Positions 6,365 through 13,925 of a stretch of DNA of 31,129 bases are shown here, one piece after another. A model generated the notes under the pieces. That model had not been told where the DNA came from. It was given only the letters and a program-made list of their open reading frames with translations, and ran no database searches. Position 1 is the stretch's first letter; every line of letters begins with the position of its first letter. The stretch spans positions 1 to 31,129 of the forward strand of contig CAKOOC010000016.1 in assembly GCA_934098375.1 (NCBI GenBank). Reading direction: 5' to 3'. The DNA comes from an uncultured Bacilli bacterium. Lineage in GTDB: Bacteria; Bacillota_I; Bacilli_A; RF39; UBA660. The position numbers and the translations under genes are program-made.

Positions 6365-6920
6365 ATATGAAAAGATACTTCCATATAAAATTGATATAAA
6401 AAAGAAAGATGTCAAAATGGCTAAATATTTAATAACTCAGTTCGGCGGTGCCAATGGTGAATTAGGAGCAGCTCTAAGATATTTTTCTCAAAAATTTAGT
6501 ATGCCAACAGATGAAGGAAGAGCTTTACTTAATGATATTGCCACAGAAGAATTTGGCCATGCTGAAATGATTTGCGTTATGGTTCATCAGTTATTAAAAG
6601 GTGCTAGTGTTGATGAATTAAAGAAGTATGGTCTAACAAGTCAGTATGTTGAACATGGCTACGGAATTTATCCAACTGATTCTAATGGCGTTCCCTTTAG
6701 TGCTACTGTCTTTGCATCTGTAGGTGATCCTATCGCTGACTTAGCCGAAGATATGGCCGCAGAAGAAAAAGCTAGAACTACTTATGAACATTTAATTGAT
6801 ATTGCGGAAGATGAGGATGTTATAAATATTTTATTATTCTTAAGACAAAGAGAAATTGTTCATTATAACAGATTTAAAAAATTATATGAAACTTACAAAT
6901 ATAATAAGAAAAAAATGTAA
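6357..6920 (+). CDS. cotJC: CotJC, manganese-catalase-family spore coat protein
   Basis: A 187-residue manganese-catalase (ferritin-like four-helix) protein. Metal-ligand motifs are intact: GGANGELGAALRYFSQ, ATEEFGHAEMI, DMAAEEKARTTYEHL and LRQREIVHYNRF supply the expected Glu and His residues. CotJC is part of the spore coat; whether it disproportionates peroxide in the spore is inferred from the fold. The start is the ATG at 6357 because of GGGAGGGTG just before it and the family-like beginning MFKYEKILPY; an upstream in-frame ATG at 6297 would add 20 residues of cotJB sequence in another frame and is not credible. A terminator follows at 6930-6964. Confidence 0.92.
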   Translation: MFKYEKILPYKIDIKKKDVKMAKYLITQFGGANGELGAALRYFSQKFSMPTDEGRALLNDIATEEFGHAEMICVMVHQLLKGASVDELKKYGLTSQYVEHGYGIYPTDSNGVPFSATVFASVGDPIADLAEDMAAEEKARTTYEHLIDIAEDEDVINILLFLRQREIVHYNRFKKLYETYKYNKKKM

Positions 6921-6929
6921 AACCCAAAT

Positions 6930-6964
6930 AACCTATAAGAAAAAAATAACTTTATAGGTTTTTA
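6930..6964 (+). terminator. Terminator of the cotJ operon
   Basis: AACCTATAA (6930-6938) pairs with TTATAGGTT (6952-6960), followed by T residues. Confidence 0.8.
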
Positions 6965-6998
6965 TTATTATAAATTTAAAGACATTTATATAAAATTT

Positions 6999-7007
6999 TG
7001 ATACAAT
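6999..7007 (+). promoter_or_regulatory. Extended -10 promoter for the thioredoxin-like gene
   Basis: TGATACAAT is an extended -10; the -35 position 17 bases upstream reads AAGACA, weak. The ATG is at 7023 after GGTGATC. Confidence 0.45.
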
Positions 7008-7022
7008 TAAATTGGTGATCAT

Positions 7023-7535
7023 ATGAACAAAAAAAGAAACTATATAAAACTGGCTATTATCCTTATAGCAACAATGCTTATAACTTTAAGCGCTTCTAAT
7101 CTTTATCGCAACTACGAAGGAAATAAAATAAACAATAGTTATATTTCTAAATCTGTTTCCGTTATAAATTATAATGAGTTATCTGATGCTATAAAAGAAA
7201 TGAATAGTAATAGTTTATTATATGTAAGTTACATCGGTAATAAAGAAATTTATGATTTTGAAAAGAAATTGCAAAAAATTATCAAAAAAGATGAACTAGA
7301 AGATTACTTTTATTATGTAAATGTTAATGATTATTTAAATGAAACTAACATGGTAAATGGTTTTAATAAAACTGTTGGTATTGTTGACAGTGAAACTATT
7401 ATTTTTCCGGCTATTATTTATTTTAAAGATAATATACCAACCGATTATATTGATAGTAAAAATGGCATTTTAAATATTGCTGATTTAGAAAATTTATTAG
7501 AAAAATATGAATTAGAAAAAAGAGATAATAAATGA
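7023..7535 (+). CDS. Membrane-anchored thioredoxin-fold-like protein
   Basis: A 170-residue protein with one N-terminal membrane helix (about residues 8-26) and an extracytoplasmic domain. The pattern of a helix, a strand LLYVSYIG, then a later FPAIIYFKDN with a possible cis-proline strand recalls thioredoxin-like domains such as those of bacteriocin-transport accessory proteins. There is no CxxC, so redox activity is not expected. The specific role is unknown. Its TGA stop overlaps the ATG of trmL (ATGA), showing a tight operon and confirming TGA as a stop in this genome. Confidence 0.65.
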   Translation: MNKKRNYIKLAIILIATMLITLSASNLYRNYEGNKINNSYISKSVSVINYNELSDAIKEMNSNSLLYVSYIGNKEIYDFEKKLQKIIKKDELEDYFYYVNVNDYLNETNMVNGFNKTVGIVDSETIIFPAIIYFKDNIPTDYIDSKNGILNIADLENLLEKYELEKRDNK

Positions 7536-8044
7536 TAAATATTGTATTATTTGAACCAGAAATTCCTGGAAATACCGGAAACATCATGAGAACTTGCGTT
7601 GCTACTCATACTAAATTACATTTAATTAAACCTTTAGGATTTAGTCTAAGTGAAAGCTATATTAAAAGAAGTGGCGTAAATTATATTAAAGACTGTGATT
7701 ATGAAGTTTATGAAAATATTGATGATTTTTATAGTAAAAATAAAGGTGAATTTTATTATTTAACTAGATATGGTCACAAACCTCATACTTCTTTTGATTA
7801 TAGTGACACATCTAAGAATATTTATTTTGTTTTTGGTAAAGAGTCAACGGGAATACCACCTCATTTGCTTAAGCCCCATATTGATAATTGCTTAAGAATT
7901 CCGATGACTGATAAAGTTCGTGCTTTAAATTTATCAAACACCGTCGCTATTGTTCTTTATGAAGCTTTAAGACAGCAAAATTATTTAGATTTACTTAAAG
8001 ATGAGCCGCATAAAAGTAAAAATTTTATTGAAGAATCTGATTAA
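7532..8044 (+). CDS. trmL: tRNA (cytidine/uridine-34 2'-O)-methyltransferase TrmL
   Basis: A 170-residue SPOUT methyltransferase of full family length. Conserved blocks: IVLFEPEIPGNTGNIMRTC at the N terminus, FGKESTGIPP in the middle and IPMTDKVRALNLSNTVAIVL forming the SAM-binding trefoil knot. TrmL methylates the ribose of the wobble nucleotide in leucine tRNAs (established for E. coli YibK). Translation is coupled to the upstream membrane protein gene by the ATGA overlap. A terminator lies immediately after the stop codon. Confidence 0.95.
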   Translation: MINIVLFEPEIPGNTGNIMRTCVATHTKLHLIKPLGFSLSESYIKRSGVNYIKDCDYEVYENIDDFYSKNKGEFYYLTRYGHKPHTSFDYSDTSKNIYFVFGKESTGIPPHLLKPHIDNCLRIPMTDKVRALNLSNTVAIVLYEALRQQNYLDLLKDEPHKSKNFIEESD

Positions 8045-8073
8045 AATAGTAACAAAATTGTTATTATTTTTTT
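8045..8073 (+). terminator. Terminator after trmL
   Basis: AATAGTAAC / GTTATTATT inverted repeat with one G-U pair, loop AAAATT, followed by a run of seven T. Confidence 0.75.
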
Positions 8074-8225
8074 ATAACTAATTCTTTTATTCCTAAAAGC
8101 GATGATACAATTAAGCTAGATGATTTAACGGAAATGAAAAAATCACTCTAGATTATTTGATTACTGTATATCTAAAGAAATGATATGAACAAGATATATA
8201 TGAAAAAGATATAAATGAATGTTAA
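8071..8225 (+). pseudogene. Decayed gene fragment, family unknown
   Basis: Reading from 8071 gives an open, ordinary-looking peptide (NSFIPKSDDTIKLDDLTEMK) ending at TAG 8149. Shifting one base gives LDYLITVYLKK, an in-frame TGA at 8181, then YEQDIYEKDINEC and TAA at 8223. The pieces read as one roughly 50-residue charged tail broken by one frameshift and one nonsense codon. No start codon or ribosome site is visible, and the beginning sits on the trmL terminator. The parent family was not recognised. Chance open frames in AT-rich DNA are the alternative. Confidence 0.35.
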
Positions 8226-8283
8226 ATTTTGATCTTGAAAACAAATAAAAATCAAATATTTAATTATCCTACTTAGATTTTAC

Positions 8284-8315
8284 TTCAAATTAAAAGATAT
8301 GCCACATGCATATCT
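8284..8315 (-). terminator. Terminator of the ferredoxin gene
   Basis: Minus strand AGATATGC, loop ATGTG, GCATATCT, TTTAATTT. The stem overlaps the ferredoxin stop codon. Confidence 0.75.
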
Positions 8316-8502
8316 ATTTTTTTTCGGTTGTTATCGCTCCAACTGGGCAACTGTTAATGGCATTTTTAACTTCATCAGTCACTTCATTTTTTACAACCTT
8401 TATTTCCCCATCTTCACCAAAAGTAAAAGTATCTTGAGCAATAGATGCACACATACCACATTTTAAACATTTATTATGATCTACAACAATTTTTTCTTCC
8501 AT
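8314..8502 (-). CDS. Ferredoxin, single [4Fe-4S]
   Basis: A 62-residue acidic ferredoxin. CxxCxxC near the N terminus (CLKCGMC) and a distant CPVGAI supply four cysteines for one [4Fe-4S] cluster, as in monocluster ferredoxins of Bacillus and Thermotoga type. It serves as a small cytoplasmic electron carrier; partners cannot be told from the neighbours. AGGAGG precedes the ATG, and a promoter (TTTAAA, 17, TATAAT) and terminator make it monocistronic. It is divergent from the UPF0316 gene. Confidence 0.92.
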   Translation of the reverse strand: MEEKIVVDHNKCLKCGMCASIAQDTFTFGEDGEIKVVKNEVTDEVKNAINSCPVGAITTEKK

Positions 8503-8521
8503 TTTTTATCCTCCTAAATTA

Positions 8522-8550
8522 ATTATACTAAAATATCTCCATATTTTAAA
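8522..8550 (-). promoter_or_regulatory. Promoter of the ferredoxin gene
   Basis: Minus strand TTTAAA (8550-8545), 17 bases, TATAAT (8527-8522); AGGAGG follows before the ATG at 8502. Confidence 0.55.
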
Positions 8551-8608
8551 TAAAAGTGTCAAATAAATCATTAAAATTAAACCATAATAAATAAAAAGGA
8601 GTTCTCTT

Positions 8609-9109
8609 ATGAAACTATTATTATTATGTATAAAAATCTTTTTTGCCCGCATTTTAGACGTTTCTCTAGGTACAGTTAAAACTGTCTTTATCGTAAAAGA
8701 AAAAAGAATTATAAGCACAATTATTGCTTTCGTAGAAGTTTTAATTTGGTTTGAAGTTGCTAGAACTGCCTTAAATACCGAAATAACTAGCATTCTTATT
8801 CCTATAAGTTATGCTTTAGGTTACGCCACTGGTACTTATATTGGCACCTTTATAAGCACCAAATTTATCAAAGGGCATTTAACAATCAACATTATTTCAT
8901 CTAAAATAAACAAAAAAGAAATTGATATTCTTAAAGAAAACGGCTTTGGTTTATCAGTCATAAAAGCAGAAGATAATAAAAATCTTATTATTATTGAAAT
9001 AGACAAGAAAAATTTAAAAAAATTAAAAGAATTAATTTATACTTTTGATAAAAAAGCTTTTATTATTATAAATGATACTAAAATAGTCCAAAATGGTTAC
9101 ATTAAATAG
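8609..9109 (+). CDS. yebE: UPF0316 (YebE/DUF2179-type) membrane protein
   Basis: A 166-residue protein with about three membrane helices in the first 90 residues followed by a cytoplasmic alpha-beta domain. ARILDVSLGTVKTVFIV and FVEVLIWFEVA are the recognisable UPF0316 signature; GYATGTYIGTFI follows. The C-terminal domain resembles the DUF2179 fold. Function is unknown; roles in ion or small-ligand sensing have not been shown. AAAAGGAG precedes the ATG. It converges on the calcium ATPase gene, its stop codon ending one base before that gene's stop, with no terminator visible between them. Confidence 0.85.
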   Translation: MKLLLLCIKIFFARILDVSLGTVKTVFIVKEKRIISTIIAFVEVLIWFEVARTALNTEITSILIPISYALGYATGTYIGTFISTKFIKGHLTINIISSKINKKEIDILKENGFGLSVIKAEDNKNLIIIEIDKKNLKKLKELIYTFDKKAFIIINDTKIVQNGYIK

Positions 9110-11677
9110 TTAAATATAATCATTATTGTTATTTCTAGAAAACATATATTTTCTAAATAAATCAAAAGGAATTACTGTAAAAGCAAGAGTCAAAACAAAT
9201 AAGAATTCTTTAATAGTCAAACCGTAAGTTCTAAAAATTGTTCCTCCATAATATATAAAATACACTTGTAAAACACCTACCATCAAAAATACTGCTAAGA
9301 ACACTTTATTATTACTTATTCTATATAACAAATTTAATCTATTGGTGCGGGTATTAAAAGCATTAAATATACCAATAAAAACAAATAATCCAAAAAAAGC
9401 CGTTAAAAAATATTTATCATTTATATCATATCTTATCATTTCTTTAAAAAAAGGAAGTTTCAAAAAAAGAATACATAATATAGCTGAATACGTTCCTGTC
9501 AATATAATTTCTTCATACATATATTTATTTATTATAGGAGTATTTTTATCTTTTGGCTTTTCATTCATAAAAGCTTTAAGCGGTTCTTCATAAGCAAAAG
9601 CAAGCCCCGCAAGGGTATCCATAATCATATTTATCCAAAGCATCTGCATTACCGTTACTGGTGTACTTATTCCTATAAAAGGTCCGATAATAGATAAACT
9701 CATCGCACAAATATTAACCGTTAGCTGAAATATAATAAACTTTCGAATATTTTTAAAAATTGTTCTGCCAAACAAAACTGCCATACTTATTGAATTAATA
9801 TTATCATCTAAAATAACAATGTCAGAAGCCTCTTTAGCAACTTCTGTGCCACTTCCCATACTAAAGCCAACATCGGCTTTTTTTAGTGCTGCGGCATCAT
9901 TAATACCATCACCTGTCATCCCTACTACTAAATTTAAATCTTTTACAATATTTACTAATCTACTTTTATCATTCGGCTTAGCTCTCGCAATAATCCTAAT
10001 TTTAAAAAGTTTACTTTTAACCTCATCATCACTCATAAGAGCAAACTCATTGCTAGTTAAAAAAATATCATCTTTTTGTACCATGTCCAGCTCTTTAGCA
10101 ATATAAAAAGCCGTATCTAAAGAATCACCCGTAACCATTATTGTACTAATACCAGCCTGTTTTATTAAATCAAGTCCCTCTTTAGCATCTTCTCTTATTT
10201 CATCTTTTAATAAAATTATCCCTAAAAAAGTCAAATTTTCATTTTCATTACCATATGCAAGCGCAATTACCCTGTATCCTTTATTCATATACTTATTAAT
10301 CATATTATTTAATTTATTTTTTTCAATTAAATTAGTCTTTCCATCTGCATAATATCTTTTACACTTAGATAAAATTATTTCTGGTGCTCCCTTATAATAG
10401 GTATACTTTTCTGTAGTAACTGATGAATACTTTTTTTCACTATCAAAAGAAACCTTAGAAATCACCTTTTCTTTCGATAAAAACCCCATAAAATTATATA
10501 AAGCCTTATCTGTTGCATTACCACTTATTATTTTATTATCTGATACTATAACATCATTATTAAGAATAATTGAATTTCCCACTAAATTATAATATTCTTC
10601 ATATCTAACTAACTCTACGTCATTTAAAAACTTTTTTTCATTATAATCCACTAAAGAATAAACACTTAACTGTCCATTAGTTAAAGTACCTGTTTTATCT
10701 GTTAATAATACATTTAAAGATCCCGCTGTTTCTATACCTACCATTTTTCTTACTAATACATTTTTCTTTATCATCTTTTTCATATTAGTAGATAAAACTA
10801 AAGCCACCATCATAGGAAGACCTTCCGGAACTGAAACAATAATAATTGTAACTGCTAAAGTAAGTGCATAAATTACATAATTTGTTATTAAAGGAATATT
10901 AGAAACTGTATTTATTATTTCTGTAAAATTAAAATTATTAGCAATAACAACTACGGAAAATAAATATGAAAAAAAGACTAAAAACGCCCCTACATAACCA
11001 ATTTTACTAATTATCTGTGCTAAATCTCTTAGCCTTATTTTTAAAGGACTTAGCGGTGACTTTTCCTGTATTTCCTTAGCAATATTACCAAATAAAGTTG
11101 CTTCCCCCACCAAAGTAACCTTCATAAATGCTTCGCCACTACTAATAATTGTGCCCTTATAAAGTTTATTTTTATCTCCTTTTAAAGAGCTACTTTTAAA
11201 ATTCTCTTTACTTTCCCCATTAATACTTGCTTCATCCACTAGTACTGCTCCATCAACAAGCACTCCATCGGCTGGAATATAATCTCCATTTTTTAAATAA
11301 ACAATATCACCAACAACTATCTCATCTACAAGAATTTCTTTAATTAAATTATTTCTCTTTACTTTTGCGTATTTTGCATTATTTTTAGAAAGTAACTTTT
11401 GAAATGCTTTATCACTACCATACTCACTAATCGTACTTATAAGTGATGCAACAAATATTGCAATAAAAATTCCTAAAGTTTCAAACCAATCTGTATCAGC
11501 AAATAAAAAAACTAACTTTATTCCTAAAACAATTAATAATATTTTAATCATCGGATCTCCTAAAGATTCGATAAATAATTTAATAAAACTATTCTTCTTA
11601 TTAACTTTTATTTCATTACTACCATATTTTTCTCTTGATTTTTTTACTTCTTCATCGGTTAATCCCATTAGTTCCAT
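9110..11677 (-). CDS. Calcium-transporting P-type ATPase, PMCA type
   Basis: About 855 residues, P2-type architecture: actuator domain, PEGLP in M4 (about residues 284-288), phosphorylation site DKTGTLTNG (Asp about 327), TGDGINDAAALKKADVG hinge motif, and M6 NMIMDTLAGLAF, which fits single-site PMCA-like Ca2+ pumps. It exports Ca2+ using ATP. The actuator loop reads INGES where TGES is usual; the catalytic Glu is kept. The start is taken at the ATG at 11675-11677 because GGAGGA lies just upstream; an in-frame GTG 15 bases earlier overlaps that site. The start region folds into a hairpin (see 11675-11703) and a long, partly structured stretch lies upstream. Confidence 0.9.
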   Translation of the reverse strand: MELMGLTDEEVKKSREKYGSNEIKVNKKNSFIKLFIESLGDPMIKILLIVLGIKLVFLFADTDWFETLGIFIAIFVASLISTISEYGSDKAFQKLLSKNNAKYAKVKRNNLIKEILVDEIVVGDIVYLKNGDYIPADGVLVDGAVLVDEASINGESKENFKSSSLKGDKNKLYKGTIISSGEAFMKVTLVGEATLFGNIAKEIQEKSPLSPLKIRLRDLAQIISKIGYVGAFLVFFSYLFSVVVIANNFNFTEIINTVSNIPLITNYVIYALTLAVTIIIVSVPEGLPMMVALVLSTNMKKMIKKNVLVRKMVGIETAGSLNVLLTDKTGTLTNGQLSVYSLVDYNEKKFLNDVELVRYEEYYNLVGNSIILNNDVIVSDNKIISGNATDKALYNFMGFLSKEKVISKVSFDSEKKYSSVTTEKYTYYKGAPEIILSKCKRYYADGKTNLIEKNKLNNMINKYMNKGYRVIALAYGNENENLTFLGIILLKDEIREDAKEGLDLIKQAGISTIMVTGDSLDTAFYIAKELDMVQKDDIFLTSNEFALMSDDEVKSKLFKIRIIARAKPNDKSRLVNIVKDLNLVVGMTGDGINDAAALKKADVGFSMGSGTEVAKEASDIVILDDNINSISMAVLFGRTIFKNIRKFIIFQLTVNICAMSLSIIGPFIGISTPVTVMQMLWINMIMDTLAGLAFAYEEPLKAFMNEKPKDKNTPIINKYMYEEIILTGTYSAILCILFLKLPFFKEMIRYDINDKYFLTAFFGLFVFIGIFNAFNTRTNRLNLLYRISNNKVFLAVFLMVGVLQVYFIYYGGTIFRTYGLTIKEFLFVLTLAFTVIPFDLFRKYMFSRNNNNDYI

Positions 11678-11703
11678 ATAGTTTTCCTCCACTTAACTAT
11701 ATG
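11675..11703 (-). promoter_or_regulatory. Start-site hairpin of the calcium ATPase gene
   Basis: Minus strand CATATAGTT, 11-base loop AAGTGGAGGAA, AACTATATG: a perfect nine-pair stem. The Shine-Dalgarno GGAGG is in the loop and the start codon ATG is the last three bases of the stem, so folding could limit initiation. Whether it matters in the cell is untested. Confidence 0.5.
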
Positions 11704-11718
11704 TTTTTAATTGGAACT

Positions 11719-11869
11719 TTATTTATTAAAATTAATTAAATTCTGATAAACTCCTTTATTACTTATTCTCATAAATATTCCTTTATAACTAATTAAACTA
11801 TTTTTATAATCTATTAAATTACTTTTTTTGTTCTTTTAAATATGCTGCTTTACGTTCGTCTGTTTTCAT
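11719..11869 (-). pseudogene. Decayed small gene with homopolymer frameshift
   Basis: On the minus strand an ATG at 11869 opens MKTDERKAAYLKEQKK and a stop. A one-base shift within the seven-A run (plus-strand T at 11823-11829) continues it as SNLIDYKNSLISYKGIF, MRISNKGVYQ and NLINFNK to TAA at 11719. The composition is that of real protein rather than random AT-rich translation. A single indel in a homopolymer could be a true frameshift, programmed slippage or a sequencing error. Family not recognised. An alternative is that the final 17 codons from 11772, which have AAAGGA before the ATG, are a short leader peptide of the downstream ATPase gene. Confidence 0.35.
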
Positions 11870-11925
11870 TGATACCACCAAAGGAAGACTATGGTATCAA
11901 CCAAGTGTAGTTTGTTGCGGTGGTA
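11869..11925. other. GC-richer structured block upstream of the calcium ATPase
   Basis: A perfect nine-base inverted repeat, TTGATACCA (11869-11877) and TGGTATCAA (11892-11900), overlaps TACCACC (11873-11879), which can instead pair with GGTGGTA (11919-11925). The two pairings are mutually exclusive. Locally the sequence is far less AT-rich than other intergenic DNA here. The rest of 11704-12045 holds the decayed gene at 11719-11869 and the pyrophosphatase terminator; a 56-codon open frame without ATG runs on the plus strand to TAA at 11961. No known riboswitch consensus was recognised. Confidence 0.4.
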
Positions 11926-11969
11926 AGCTTAAAGTTTCTAAAAACAAGGATCTGAAAAAATAATTTTAC

Positions 11970-12002
11970 AACAAAAAATGTAGACACTTTTTTATGTCTA
12001 CA
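11970..12002 (-). terminator. Terminator of the pyrophosphatase gene
   Basis: Minus strand TGTAGACA, loop TAAAAAAG, TGTCTACA, TTTTTTG. Eight-pair perfect stem and U run, 44 bases beyond the ppaC stop codon. Confidence 0.85.
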
Positions 12003-12045
12003 CCTATTTTACTAATTAAAAATTTAATATCATTATACTTTAAAA

Positions 12046-13668
12046 CTATGCTTTTTCTAGAACTTCCATTATTGGTGGAACCATCTGTTTTTTTCTAGAA
12101 ATAATGCCTTTTAAAACAATACCTTCTTTTATTTCATTTAAGTTATAAGCATCCACTAAATAACCACTAGCACTAGTATTATATAGTAAATAACTATCAT
12201 TAGAAATTATATCTGTTACAAATAAACACACTAATTTATAACCATTATTATTAGCAATCGTATCTAGTTCCTCACGATACTTATCTAAATCATTTATATA
12301 ATCTTTAAAATTAGTAGTAAATACTTGGCCAATGCCAAATTTATTATCATTTATAACATAATTTTTAAAGTCTTTATAAATAACATCATTGATGCTCATG
12401 CCTTTTATAGAAACTCCGCTTCCTAAAAGTTCCATTCCATATTTCTCTAAATTAACTTTAGCTAGTTTCGCTAATTTTTCTGCAATTTTAATATCTAATT
12501 CGGTAGTCGTTGGACTTTTAAGTAGAAGTGTATCTGAGATTATTCCACTTAACATAAGTCCTGCAATATTTTGGGGAATCTTTACTCCTTGTTCCTCATA
12601 CATAGTATATATTATAGTATTTACAGAACCAACAGCCATATTTCTAAAATTAATAGGAATAAAAGTATTAATATCACCAATATTATGATGATCGACAATT
12701 TCTAAAATATCTGCTTCATTAAGTCCATCTACACTTTGAGCTGGATCATTATGATCTACCAAAATAATTTTCTTTTTAGAATACTCACCCGTATCAATAA
12801 CTCTAAGCATTCCATCACATATTCCTTTACCATTTACAATTGGATAGTTCGTATGTTTTAATTTATTACTTGTATCTAAAAAGTCTGTTAAATAATCTTT
12901 AGGTCCAAAACATGTTGCCGATGAATTTCTCTTAATACTTTTAATTGGATTAGCAAGTGTTATAACTCTTGAAGTTTTAAATGTATCATATGGGGTAACA
13001 ATTACATTTACTTTATTTTTCTTAGCAAGTGCCATTTGTTCTTTAGATAAATCGTGATTATTTATGATAATCATTAATTTAACTTTACTTTGTAGTGAGT
13101 AATTTATAATATGTTCCCTATTTCCTACAATTATAATAGAACTATTATCTAAATGAATCGTATCTATAAATAGTTGATATGGAAGTGCAACAGCCATAAC
13201 ATTTCCTTCAATTTCTTCATCAAATTTATAAACACTACTAGCATTAAGCGTTTCTGCAATTGAATCTATATAAGTATTTAAATAATTTGAACTACTTACT
13301 ACTAATTCACTCGCAATTTCTTTTAAGGATACATAACCTTTAAAATATTTTTTATCATCAACAAGAGGTATTCCCGTTATTCCTTTATTTGTCATATAAG
13401 TATAAGTAGAATATATTGATGCATTTTCATTCATATAATAATTCTTTTTATATTTTACATCTTTAAGTTGTACTTTTACGTCATTTAGATATTTTGGTTC
13501 CGGAGTATTAAATTTTTTTAGTGCAAATTTAGACTCAGCATTAATTTCACTAAGCACTCTTGGCTCAGCATTTATGCCCATTTGTCTCTTTAAATAACTT
13601 AAGCTTATTGCTCCACATACTGAGTCAGTATCTGGTTTTCTATGTCCAAAAACTAATACTTTTTCCAC
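12046..13668 (-). CDS. ppaC: Family II Mn-dependent inorganic pyrophosphatase with CBS-DRTGG regulatory insert
   Basis: About 540 residues; plain PpaC is near 310. The N-terminal DHH half begins VLVFGHRKPDTDSVCGA, then a CBS domain pair flanking a DRTGG-like segment is inserted (about residues 65-300), then the catalytic part resumes with VDHNDPAQSV and IVDHHNIGD, and a DHHA2 C-terminal domain ends with RKKQMVPP. Such CBS-PPases hydrolyse PPi and are controlled by adenine nucleotides, and by Ap4A where DRTGG is present (family knowledge). The start is the GTG at 13666-13668: AAAAGGG lies nine bases upstream and homologues start just before the GHxxPDTDS motif. Reading further upstream would pass through the promoter -10. 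Confidence 0.9.
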   Translation of the reverse strand: MEKVLVFGHRKPDTDSVCGAISLSYLKRQMGINAEPRVLSEINAESKFALKKFNTPEPKYLNDVKVQLKDVKYKKNYYMNENASIYSTYTYMTNKGITGIPLVDDKKYFKGYVSLKEIASELVVSSSNYLNTYIDSIAETLNASSVYKFDEEIEGNVMAVALPYQLFIDTIHLDNSSIIIVGNREHIINYSLQSKVKLMIIINNHDLSKEQMALAKKNKVNVIVTPYDTFKTSRVITLANPIKSIKRNSSATCFGPKDYLTDFLDTSNKLKHTNYPIVNGKGICDGMLRVIDTGEYSKKKIILVDHNDPAQSVDGLNEADILEIVDHHNIGDINTFIPINFRNMAVGSVNTIIYTMYEEQGVKIPQNIAGLMLSGIISDTLLLKSPTTTELDIKIAEKLAKLAKVNLEKYGMELLGSGVSIKGMSINDVIYKDFKNYVINDNKFGIGQVFTTNFKDYINDLDKYREELDTIANNNGYKLVCLFVTDIISNDSYLLYNTSASGYLVDAYNLNEIKEGIVLKGIISRKKQMVPPIMEVLEKA

Positions 13669-13693
13669 ATTTTCACACCCTTTTAGTATTATC

Positions 13694-13699
13694 ATTATA
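13694..13699 (-). promoter_or_regulatory. Probable -10 box of ppaC
   Basis: TATAAT on the minus strand, about 26 bases before the GTG start. No convincing -35 is seen; an A/T tract lies upstream. Confidence 0.4.
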
Positions 13700-13801
13700 C
13701 AATATATTTTGTAAAAAAAAAACATCAAATATGAAAGGAATGAGATTATTTCATAATTTACTAACAAAATGCGTTATTAAAACATTTGTTCTATTTTTCT
13801 A

Positions 13802-13830
13802 TTGACAAATTATTATTGTTAAAGTAAAAT
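13802..13830 (+). promoter_or_regulatory. Sigma-A promoter of uvrB
   Basis: TTGACA (13802-13807), 17 bases, TAAAAT (13825-13830). It leaves an untranslated leader of roughly 90 bases before the ATG at 13926, in which no LexA-type operator was recognised. Confidence 0.7.
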
Positions 13831-13925
13831 AATAATGTTTATTTAAAAAAGAGCGGTAAATAATAATTATATAAGTGAAATGATTTAATGGGAAATGAAA
13901 AAAGAAGTATAGGAGATGAATAAAA

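Noticed and set aside
8181..8183. TGA read as tryptophan (Mycoplasma code), which would repair part of the remnant at 8071-8225
   Set aside because: TGA is a functional stop at 7533-7535 in the ATGA overlap with trmL, and all Trp codons seen in conserved motifs are TGG.
8555..8563. Further 0A-box-like sequence before the UPF0316 gene, and one at the uvrB -35 (13801-13809)
   Set aside because: One matches seven of nine positions and the other is essentially the TTGACA -35; neither stands above chance in AT-rich DNA.
8506..8793. Minus-strand open frame between the ferredoxin and UPF0316 genes
   Set aside because: It overlaps the recognisable UPF0316 gene and its upstream region; no ribosome site and no family resemblance.
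9342..10106. Plus-strand open frames inside the calcium ATPase gene
   Set aside because: They have no ribosome sites and mirror a highly conserved enzyme on the other strand.
11869..11963. T-box or yybP-ykoY riboswitch upstream of the calcium ATPase
   Set aside because: Short similarities were seen (ACCACCGC, CTTTGG), but the conserved cores of either class are not there.
11793..11963. 56-codon plus-strand open frame ending VCCGGKLKVSKNKDLKK
   Set aside because: No start codon or ribosome site in frame; the opposite strand gives equally protein-like pieces. Kept only as part of the structured-block finding.
13669..13767. 33-residue N-terminal extension of the pyrophosphatase
   Set aside because: It would translate the -10 region and the ribosome site; homologues begin just before the GHRKPDTDS motif.
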